This document shows, piece after piece, positions 1 through 5,748 of a DNA stretch of 8,471 bases. The stretch spans positions 1 to 8,471 of the forward strand of contig JAEXTI010000233.1 in NCBI GenBank assembly GCA_023406965.1. Reading direction: 5' to 3'. Origin of the DNA: Chloroflexota bacterium. Its GTDB lineage: Bacteria; Chloroflexota; Anaerolineae; Anaerolineales; Anaerolineaceae. The notes beneath the pieces were generated by a model. That model worked only from the letters and a program-made list of their open reading frames with translations, was not told the origin of the DNA and did no database searches. The translations under genes were made by a program, and so were the position numbers. The stretch's first letter is position 1. The number at the start of each line of letters is the position of its first letter.

Positions 1-76
1 TTTTTGGGGGTGTCAGGGGCCCCCCCCCACCAAAACACCTAAAAATGCGGGTCTCACCACGCCGATTCGCAGAGCC
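1..76. repeat. GC-homopolymer inverted repeat in the intergenic tail
   Basis: This is the non-coding stretch downstream of the GNAT gene. Bases 1-36 hold a G5 run (6-10), a G4 run (16-19) directly followed by a C9 run (20-28), and flanking TTTTT (1-5) and AAAA (33-36). TTTTGG (2-7) can pair with CCAAAA (31-36), with GGGG/CCCC pairing inside, so a strong hairpin is possible. It lies where an operon terminator would be expected, about 40-75 bases after the last stop codon. However, on the minus strand the stem is followed by A residues rather than the T run of a classical intrinsic terminator. I therefore call it only a hairpin-forming low-complexity element. The long C run is also a typical place for read-length errors. 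Bases 37-76 show nothing recognisable. Confidence 0.4.
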
Positions 77-940
77 TCAATATGGGTAGACGAACACGGG
101 GAAGCGCTCGCCGGTCAGGCGGAATCCAACCTGCTGGTAGAGGGCCAGGGAGGCGTAGTTGGTATCTTGCGTGTTGAGGGTGACTCCCCAGGTGCCCTGC
201 ACATTGATGAAGTGATCGAGCAGTTCTTGCAGCAGGCGGTAGCCGATGCGGCGGTGCTGGAAGGCAGGCGCCACCGCCAGACGGGCCAGGTGGGCCGAAA
301 AACCACTCAAGGCGCTCATCTGATAGCCGATAATTTGATCATCCAGAAGAGCAACGGTCTTGTGGGTGCTTTTTTCGTAGGCGCGGGTGATGTCACTTTC
401 AGACATGCGCCAGATGGTCTCGAAGGCGGCATTGTCCAAATCTACCACGGCGGGCAGATCGGGGGTGTGCATCTCGCGAATGACCAGCCCGTCGTCAAGC
501 TGGAGCGCAGCGGGCGGGCGGTCATCATAAGCCAGGACGACGATGTCCTGGTGATGGGTGAAGCGGTTAGCCAGCAGCATGTCGGCAAACCAATCCTGTA
601 AACTGAGCGAGACCAGGGTTGGTTTGACCGGGGCCGCCGAAAGCGTGGCGATGGCGCGCTCGAAGAGCATGTTCCAGGCCCAGGCGGGCGAAAGGCTGCC
701 CCCGGCAGCAAAGATGCGCACCCAGGCCACCTCTAGCGGTTCGGCGGGACAGCTTAGAATGGCCTGCACCTCATGGTTTTTCTCGAGGATCACGAACGGC
801 TGGCGGCCCAGCCATTCCAGCGGTTCGCGCCAGTCGAGGTGGCGGTGTGAGTAGGATGAACTGTTGAGAAACCTGGAGAGCAGCAGCCGGTCCTCAGGGT
901 GGGCGGGGCGCAGACCATAAGGAGAAGGAGTTGGGCTCAT
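77..940 (-). CDS. Tandem GNAT-family N-acetyltransferase
   Basis: A 287-residue protein with two GNAT-like halves. The C-terminal half (about 151-285) is the convincing one: it has a beta strand followed by an acetyl-CoA pyrophosphate-loop segment at 219-237 (ARLAVAP, then QHRRIGYRLL) and the late motif ALYQQVGF (266-273). In the usual Q/R-x-x-G-x-G/A loop the first glycine is replaced by arginine (R231). The N-terminal half (about 8-137) has GNAT-like alternation but no clear loop and is probably degenerate. Such proteins transfer an acetyl group from acetyl-CoA to an amine; the substrate cannot be told here. Mycothiol synthase (MshD) is another tandem GNAT of similar size, but nothing specific supports that name. 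The open frame extends upstream, but the ATG at 940-938 overlaps the TPR stop as ATGA, so that start is chosen. An AAGGA abuts the ATG, too close for a normal ribosome site, which suggests re-initiation after the TPR gene. It is the last gene of the run. Confidence 0.85.
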   Translation of the reverse strand: MSPTPSPYGLRPAHPEDRLLLSRFLNSSSYSHRHLDWREPLEWLGRQPFVILEKNHEVQAILSCPAEPLEVAWVRIFAAGGSLSPAWAWNMLFERAIATLSAAPVKPTLVSLSLQDWFADMLLANRFTHHQDIVVLAYDDRPPAALQLDDGLVIREMHTPDLPAVVDLDNAAFETIWRMSESDITRAYEKSTHKTVALLDDQIIGYQMSALSGFSAHLARLAVAPAFQHRRIGYRLLQELLDHFINVQGTWGVTLNTQDTNYASLALYQQVGFRLTGERFPVFVYPY

Positions 941-1485
941 TCCTTGCGGCGCAGCATATCCAGGGGCGTTTTGAGCAGTTTCTTCAGCAGGCGGTCTTTG
1001 AAGCTCAGGCGGGGTTTGTTTTCCAGGGCCGCATCCATGCTGGCCAGGGCTTGGAGTTGCTTGCCGGTGCGCAGTTGCAGGTTCGTGATGCTTTCCAGCA
1101 CAATGGCTCGGAACTCTTTCTCGCCGGCTTGTTTGAGCAGATCGGAAGAGCGTCCGTACCATTCCAGGGCTTCTTCGGGGCGATTCAATGCTTCCAGGGC
1201 GGCGGCTTGGTTGGCGCAGGCCATTCCCTGGCGTTTGGGGTCGGCGGCGGCTGCGAAAACGGCCTCGGTGCCGGTAGCGGCTTGCAGCGCTCCAGCGGCG
1301 TCGCCTGCCTTCAGCAAGGCCACGCTGCGGTTGTTGGCGGCTTCGGCGGCGCCCAGCGCATCACCGGCAGCGGTGAACCCGGCTACGGCGCGTTCAAAGG
1401 CAGCCGCGGCTTCGCTGTACCGACCGGCTCGAAAGGCCGTCTGGCCCTCTTTGTCCAATTGTTGGGGGGTGAGCGTTTCGTTCAT
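937..1485 (-). CDS. Small TPR-repeat protein with basic C-terminal helix
   Basis: A 182-residue all-helical protein with about four tetratricopeptide-like repeats, roughly residues 10-41, 47-80, 86-120 and 124-156. Typical TPR residues are visible, such as the G-x-Y-x-E-A...F pattern at 21-30 and the P-E-E-A-L-E-W-Y stretch at 103-110. TPR proteins are scaffolds for protein or peptide binding and carry no catalysis. Residues 161-181 form a lysine/arginine-rich amphipathic helix (KDRLLKKLLK, then MLRRK) that could lie on a membrane surface or bind an acidic partner; this is inference. There is no signal peptide or membrane span. The start ATG overlaps the preceding TAA by one base (TAATG) and lacks a good Shine-Dalgarno, so it is probably translated by coupling to the XRE gene. 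Its tie to that gene suggests a shared role. The alanine-rich composition makes exact repeat edges uncertain. Confidence 0.8.
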   Translation of the reverse strand: MNETLTPQQLDKEGQTAFRAGRYSEAAAAFERAVAGFTAAGDALGAAEAANNRSVALLKAGDAAGALQAATGTEAVFAAAADPKRQGMACANQAAALEALNRPEEALEWYGRSSDLLKQAGEKEFRAIVLESITNLQLRTGKQLQALASMDAALENKPRLSFKDRLLKKLLKTPLDMLRRKE

Positions 1486-2165
1486 TAGAAGGTAATCTCG
1501 AGTAAACCTTCGGCAACGGCGCGCAGTTTTTCTACATTCAACTCACTCAACCGGCGGGCCAGCTCCAGGTAGGGGCGGTTGACCGGCTGGGTAACGAAAT
1601 GCTGCGCGTCGGGTTCCAGGTCAAGGAATTTCTGGATGGTTTCTTGCTGGTTGCGCCACTTGCCAATGGGACCGTGTTGGTCAAAGCAGGTGCTGAGGGG
1701 GACATCCAATGCCAGGCAGATGGCTTCCAGATCGGGCGTGGGGATGCCCGCGGCCCCCAGCTCGTACTGCTTGAGGGTTTCTTCGGGCAGCCCGGTCTTT
1801 TCGGCAAATTCGGACAGGGAGAGTTTGGCGTTGGTGCGGGCCAGGCGCAGAGAAGCGCCAATCACGCGGTTGCGGAGCATGACCATGCGCTCGCGTTCTT
1901 CGAGCATGGGGGCCGAAGTGGCGGTCGAAAGTGCCTGCTTGCCCCAAAAATGATCGAGGGGGATGTTCAGGTACAACGAGAGCAACTCCAATTGGGGCAA
2001 GGAAGGCGACTCCTGGCCTGCCTCGTATGCCTGGAATTTCTCGGGGGGCACGCCTAAAGCTTCAGCACACTCTTCAATGGTGCGGCGGGCGGCCCGGCGG
2101 CTGTCCAGAATGAGAATGCCCAGTTTGCGCTTGCGGATCTGTGTGATTTGGCGCAGATTGCTCAT
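1485..2165 (-). CDS. Tandem-XRE (double helix-turn-helix) regulator
   Basis: A 226-residue protein with two XRE/Cro-type helix-turn-helix domains in series. The first is at about 14-74 (EECAEALGVPPEKFQAYEAG, then a P-S-L-P-Q-L helix). The second is at about 100-162 (LSEFAEKTGLPEETLKQYE, then T-P-D-L-E-A-I). Each has the typical sequence: recognition helix, turn, then a five-helix closing segment ending in an I/V-P-L motif. Residues 170-226 form a helical tail. One chain with two DNA-binding units could bind a two-half-site operator as a monomer, or one copy could have become a protein-contact domain. No ligand or enzyme domain is seen. The frame is open 26 codons further upstream into cpaF, but the ATG at 2165 is preceded by AAAGGGG at 2173-2179 with 7-base spacing, so it is preferred. 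It lies 16 bases after cpaF and overlaps the TPR gene by one base. It could autoregulate the run, but no operator was identified. Confidence 0.85.
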   Translation of the reverse strand: MSNLRQITQIRKRKLGILILDSRRAARRTIEECAEALGVPPEKFQAYEAGQESPSLPQLELLSLYLNIPLDHFWGKQALSTATSAPMLEERERMVMLRNRVIGASLRLARTNAKLSLSEFAEKTGLPEETLKQYELGAAGIPTPDLEAICLALDVPLSTCFDQHGPIGKWRNQQETIQKFLDLEPDAQHFVTQPVNRPYLELARRLSELNVEKLRAVAEGLLEITF

Positions 2166-2172
2166 TTTTTGA

Positions 2173-2180
2173 CCCCTTTC
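2173..2180 (-). promoter_or_regulatory. Ribosome binding site deciding the XRE gene start
   Basis: GAAAGGGG on the minus strand, 7 bases before the ATG at 2165. It sits in the 16-base gap after the cpaF stop codon (2184-2182). It supports the internal methionine as the true start rather than the ATG at 2243, which would overlap cpaF by about 60 bases. Confidence 0.6.
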
Positions 2181-2181
2181 A

Positions 2182-3495
2182 TTAGCGGCGGCGGTTACTA
2201 CCGAGGATGTCGGCAAGGTTGGCGCCGAAGACTTCGGGACCAAGCTTGAAGCCGGAAGCTTCGAGGCGCGGGGTAAACAACGGGCGAATGCCGGTGGGTT
2301 TCAAATCGCCGAGCACTTTTCCGTCCTGCGCCACGCCGGTCTGTTCAAACTTAAAGATATCGGTTAGCACCACGGTATCGCCTTCCATGCCGGCGACTTC
2401 GGTGATGGCGGTGACCCTGCGGCTGCCATCCTTCAAGCGGGTTTGCTGAACGATGAGATCGATGGCTGAGGCAATTTGCTCGCGCAAGACCTTGATGGGT
2501 AAATCCATGCCGGACATCAAGCTCATGGTTTCCAGCCGGGAGAGGGCATCGCGGGGGGTGTTGGCGTGCAGGGTGGTGAGCGAGCCGTCGTGGCCGGTGT
2601 TCATGGCCTGAAGCATATCCAGGGCTTCGCCGCCGCGACATTCACCAACGATGATGCGATCGGGGCGCATGCGCAGCGAGTTTTTGACCAGGTCGCGGAT
2701 GGTGACACCGTGCCTGCCCTCAGAATTGGGTGGTTTGGTCTCCATGCGCAGGACGTGCTCCTGGAGGAGTTTCAGCTCGGCGGCGTCCTCAATGGTTACA
2801 ATGCGTTCGTCCTCGGGAATAAAGCTGGACAGCACATTCAGCAAGGTGGTTTTTCCAGAGCCGGTGCCACCGGAAATGATGATGTTCAGGCGGGAGATGA
2901 CGCATGCGCGAATGAAATCGGCCATGTTCTGCGTGAGCGAGCCGTATTGGATGAGCTGTTGCACACTGAGCTTGTTCTTTTGGAACTTGCGGATGGTGAT
3001 GGAGGGGCCATCGATGGCGCAGGGGGCAATGACGGCATTGACGCGCGATCCATCGGGGAGGCGGGCATCGACCGTGGGGCTGTCCGCGTCGATCCGGCGA
3101 CCCAGGGGCAGGATAATTTTCTCGATGATGCGAACCACCGCAGGGTCGTCCTCGAAGGTGATGTTGGTCTTGGTCAGCTTGCCTTTGCGCTCAATGTAAA
3201 TATTTTTGGGACCGTTGACCATGATTTCAGAGACATCGGGGTCATCAAGTAGCGGTTGAAGTGGCCCAAAACCCAGCAGCTCATCCAGTATCTCGTGGAA
3301 AAGCTGGTCGCGGATGGTATTGGGCAACTGCACCCGCGTGTTTTGATAAGCCTGCAAGAGCAGTTGGCTGACGGCTTTGCGTCGATCGTCCCCCTGAATC
3401 GCCTGTCCTTCCATTTCGCGCGATACCTGACCCATCAGAAAATCGCGCAGTTTGTTTAATTCGGCCTGGCGCGGACCTAATCCTGGGTTATTCAT
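2182..3495 (-). CDS. cpaF: CpaF/TadA-family secretion/pilus ATPase
   Basis: A 437-residue hexameric-type ATPase of the type II/IV secretion superfamily, CpaF/TadA branch. This branch powers assembly of Tad (Flp) pili or related secretion machines at the cytoplasmic membrane. All core motifs are intact: Walker A GGTGSGKT at 209-216 (K215), Asp box around TIEDAAEL at 234-241, Walker B-like RIIVGECRGGEA at 280-291 (E285), and the His box GHDGSLTTLHAN at 301-312. The N-terminal domain carries the family signature LLGFGPLQPLL (73-83) followed by EIMVNGP (90-96) and the DARLPDGSRV segment (143-152). The C-terminal TGIRPLF (401-407) is also typical of CpaF. Length is slightly shorter than many CpaF proteins because the N-terminal leader is short. 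There is no MshEN domain. An AGGTG (3500-3504) precedes the ATG by 4 bases and overlaps the preceding stop. Unusually, no tadB, tadC, pilin or peptidase gene follows; an XRE gene does. Confidence 0.95.
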   Translation of the reverse strand: MNNPGLGPRQAELNKLRDFLMGQVSREMEGQAIQGDDRRKAVSQLLLQAYQNTRVQLPNTIRDQLFHEILDELLGFGPLQPLLDDPDVSEIMVNGPKNIYIERKGKLTKTNITFEDDPAVVRIIEKIILPLGRRIDADSPTVDARLPDGSRVNAVIAPCAIDGPSITIRKFQKNKLSVQQLIQYGSLTQNMADFIRACVISRLNIIISGGTGSGKTTLLNVLSSFIPEDERIVTIEDAAELKLLQEHVLRMETKPPNSEGRHGVTIRDLVKNSLRMRPDRIIVGECRGGEALDMLQAMNTGHDGSLTTLHANTPRDALSRLETMSLMSGMDLPIKVLREQIASAIDLIVQQTRLKDGSRRVTAITEVAGMEGDTVVLTDIFKFEQTGVAQDGKVLGDLKPTGIRPLFTPRLEASGFKLGPEVFGANLADILGSNRRR

Positions 3496-3502
3496 AGTTC
3501 AC

Positions 3503-3790
3503 CTATTCTGCCTTCAACTCATCGGCGGGAATCACCCAGACGATCTGCTCGAGGTTGACGGAAAGAAAAGCGAATTGATGCAAAACGGCACCAGATTCAT
3601 CCAGGATTTGGCCGTCGGTGAGGGCGACGAACTTCTGAGACATATTCAATTCGTCGATGATCCGCTCGGATGGGCGCACGTGCAGCGTGCCTTGAATGCG
3701 CTGCAGGGTGGTTTGAACGATGACCGAGACCGGACGTTTTGAAACTACCTGTGTAAATATTTTGCCTTTATCGTCGTATTGCGTAACCAT
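3503..3790 (-). CDS. Small beta-rich conserved protein (possibly DUF6812-like)
   Basis: A 95-residue protein without signal peptide, membrane span or catalytic motif. The pattern is mostly beta: strands around 21-38 (VSVIVQTTLQRIQGTLHV), 53-62 (KFVALTDGQI) and 69-88 (including FAFLSVNLEQIVWVIP), with a short helix or loop SERIIDELN at 41-49. This looks like a small barrel domain of LSm/SH3/PilZ-like size. From memory it resembles a Chloroflexota family annotated DUF6812, but I cannot verify that. The ATG overlaps the response-regulator stop by one base (TAATG), with AAAGGG in the end of that gene as ribosome site. The cpaF start follows 7 bases after its stop. Its place between regulator and ATPase suggests an accessory or regulatory partner of one of them. 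The short length is real: both neighbours bound it tightly, and no larger reading frame is split here. Confidence 0.8.
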   Translation of the reverse strand: MVTQYDDKGKIFTQVVSKRPVSVIVQTTLQRIQGTLHVRPSERIIDELNMSQKFVALTDGQILDESGAVLHQFAFLSVNLEQIVWVIPADELKAE

Positions 3791-4506
3791 TATGAGACCC
3801 TTTCGTTAGAATCCTTTTCAAGCGGCGGCATTAAGTAGCCCAGGCCTGAACGGGTGACAATATGCTGGGGGCTGTGGGGATTATCCTCGAGCTTTTGGCG
3901 CAGGCGGGCGATGCTGACCCAGAGTATTTCTTTGTCATCGCGGTACTGGCCGCCCCACACAGCGGTGAGCAGTTCTTCAGCCGAGAGGACGTGGCCCACA
4001 TGATGGGCAAATTGTATGAGCAGGCGGTATTCGGTGGCTGAAAGGAAGACGGGTTTCTCGTCTTTCCAGACCTCCGCCCGAGCGAAGTCTATTTTCAGGT
4101 TTTCGTGGGTGAAGAAGCGGTTTTGGGTGTCGCCTTCGGCGTTTTGAGCGCGGCGCAGCACAGCCCGCACGCGGGCAATCAATTCGGTGGCGGAGAAGGG
4201 CTTGACCACATAATCATCGGCGCCGACGTTCAGCCCTCGGACGCGATCTTGTTCCTCGCCTTTGGCGGTGAGCATGATGATGGGCACGCTGGAGAACTGG
4301 CGAATGCGCTCGCAGGTGGTGAACCCGTCCAGGCGCGGCATCATCACGTCCAGGATGATCAGGTCGGGGGCATGGCTGGAAACCAGCTCCAGGGCTTCTT
4401 CTCCGTTGCTGGCGGTCGTAACCACGTACCCCGCGGCTTCAAGATTGACTTTTACCAGGTGTAAGTAACGGGCTTCATCGTCTACAACAAGAATATGCGT
4501 TGCCAT
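3790..4506 (-). CDS. OmpR/PhoB-family response regulator
   Basis: A 238-residue two-component regulator. The receiver domain (about 3-118) has every activation residue: acidic pair D9/D10, phosphoacceptor D53 in LIILDVMMP, T80 and K102 in KPFS. A linker (119-132) leads to a winged-helix DNA-binding domain (about 133-228) with the typical ATEYRLL (157-163), SAEELLTAVWG (175-185), the recognition helix region WVSIARLRQKLE (196-207) and the wing GLGYLM (221-226). It should bind direct-repeat DNA as a dimer when phosphorylated and so control transcription; its targets are not visible here. The start ATG at 4506 has GGAGG at 4515-4519 (8-base spacing), inside the last codons of the kinase gene, and the genes are 3 bases apart. 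Partner kinases are the two genes immediately upstream; the adjacent GAF kinase is the more likely cognate. Its stop overlaps the next start. Confidence 0.95.
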   Translation of the reverse strand: MATHILVVDDEARYLHLVKVNLEAAGYVVTTASNGEEALELVSSHAPDLIILDVMMPRLDGFTTCERIRQFSSVPIIMLTAKGEEQDRVRGLNVGADDYVVKPFSATELIARVRAVLRRAQNAEGDTQNRFFTHENLKIDFARAEVWKDEKPVFLSATEYRLLIQFAHHVGHVLSAEELLTAVWGGQYRDDKEILWVSIARLRQKLEDNPHSPQHIVTRSGLGYLMPPLEKDSNERVS

Positions 4507-4509
4507 CCG

Positions 4510-5748
4510 TCATTCCTCCAATTCCTTCGTGATGCCTGTCCTTTCGTGCAATTTGGGCAGCCAGATATGGAACGTCGTGCCTTCACCAATTTCTGAGGAT
4601 ACCGATATTCGCCCCCGGTGGGCCAGGATAATCTTCTTGCAGATGAACAATCCCAGGCCGGTGCCGTGAATGGCGGGAGAGTTATCGGGATTGCGGAAGA
4701 AGCGCTCAAATAAATAGGGAAGATAGCGCAGCGGAATGCCGGGACCGGAATCCTCGATCTCAATTAAAAAGCCGGCTTGTTCTGGTCTGATTCTAACCGA
4801 AACATCGCAGCCGTGCGCATACTTGATGGCGTTGGTGAACAGGTTTTCGAAGACCTGGCGCAAACGCTTGGGATCTCCCTCGATGGTCGAGGGTGGCCCT
4901 TCGGTGACCAGCTTGATTGTAAAACCGGGCTCCTGAATGGTGCAGCGCTCGGCGGCGGCTTTGATGATGAGATCGAGGCGAGCAGCTTGAAAATCCATCT
5001 TGAGCGTACCGCTTTGCAAGCGGGCCGAGTCCAGCAAGTTCTCGATTAGCTCTTGCAAACGGTCGGTTTCCTGGTCGATGATGCGCAGGAACTCCAACTG
5101 TGTTTCCGGTTCCCAGGTGGTATCGGCTCGCAGAAGGGTGGTTGAATAGCCTTTGATGAAACCCAACGGGGTGCGCAGTTCGTGGGTGATGGTGGAGATG
5201 AAATCTTCCTGCAGGCGAGTCTCAGCGCTTTGGGCTTCCAGGTTTTCGTAAGCGCGCTGCAGGTTCTGGTATTCCACCAGCAGACCAATTTGCTGGGTGA
5301 TGAATTCGGCCAGCTTAATGTATTGCGGGCTGAAGGGCGGCCCGCCAAAACGGATGAAGATGACAGCGCCCAGATGCCGCTCGCCAACGGTCAGAGGGAT
5401 TCCGAGAAGATAGGGTCGCTTCAAGCGGTCAGAAGACTGGGCATCATCCGGTTCGCGCACAGCGGTTTGGGGGTGGTCCACAATCCAGTTGGCAAAGCTC
5501 TCACCCCAGGCGATGTCGGCTTCGGCGGCTCGCCCACGACCCACGGCCCGGGCGTACATCACTTCCAATTGGTGGGTGATGGGGTCCGATATGTATACCG
5601 CCAGGTTATCAAAGATGATAATCTGGCGGATGGTTGGGATAATTTCATTCAGCGCTTCGTTCCAATCCGAGGTGCGCGTCACGATCTGGCTAATCTGATA
5701 GAGATGGTCAGTTGTGACGGCGATGGTGGTTGGATCGAGGATGGTCAT
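4510..5748 (-). CDS. Soluble GAF-domain sensor histidine kinase
   Basis: A 412-residue histidine kinase. A GAF-type sensor domain spans about 15-160, ending in the typical GIPLTVGERHLGAVIF stretch (116-131). A short coiled segment (160-182) follows, then the dimerisation/phosphoacceptor domain with H189 in ITHELRTPLGF (187-197). The catalytic domain shows the N box (ENLFTNAIKY, N306), G1 box DSGPGIP (333-339), F box (LFERFF, 346-351) and G2 box HGTGLGL (361-367). All residues needed for autophosphorylation are present. There is no transmembrane helix, so it acts in the cytoplasm on an internal signal or soluble ligand, which cannot be named. The ATG overlaps the previous kinase stop as ATGA, with a strong GGAGGA site (5754-5759) 5 bases before it. 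It lies directly upstream of the response regulator, which it most likely phosphorylates. Confidence 0.93.
   Translation of the reverse strand: MTILDPTTIAVTTDHLYQISQIVTRTSDWNEALNEIIPTIRQIIIFDNLAVYISDPITHQLEVMYARAVGRGRAAEADIAWGESFANWIVDHPQTAVREPDDAQSSDRLKRPYLLGIPLTVGERHLGAVIFIRFGGPPFSPQYIKLAEFITQQIGLLVEYQNLQRAYENLEAQSAETRLQEDFISTITHELRTPLGFIKGYSTTLLRADTTWEPETQLEFLRIIDQETDRLQELIENLLDSARLQSGTLKMDFQAARLDLIIKAAAERCTIQEPGFTIKLVTEGPPSTIEGDPKRLRQVFENLFTNAIKYAHGCDVSVRIRPEQAGFLIEIEDSGPGIPLRYLPYLFERFFRNPDNSPAIHGTGLGLFICKKIILAHRGRISVSSEIGEGTTFHIWLPKLHERTGITKELEE

Noticed and set aside
1..36. Classical intrinsic terminator for the operon
   Set aside because: A stem is possible, but the minus-strand transcript has A residues, not a T run, after it, so the standard form is not met.
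940..1162. 74-residue N-terminal extension of the GNAT frame
   Set aside because: It overlaps the TPR gene completely, is proline/arginine-rich without GNAT features, and the ATGA junction at 937-940 gives a natural start.
2166..2243. 26-residue N-terminal extension of the XRE protein
   Set aside because: It overlaps the conserved C-terminus of CpaF, while the ATG at 2165 has a well-spaced ribosome site.
2566..3252. Plus-strand open frame (228 codons) opposite cpaF
   Set aside because: Antisense to the intact CpaF motifs, with no family resemblance and no convincing ribosome site; a shadow frame.
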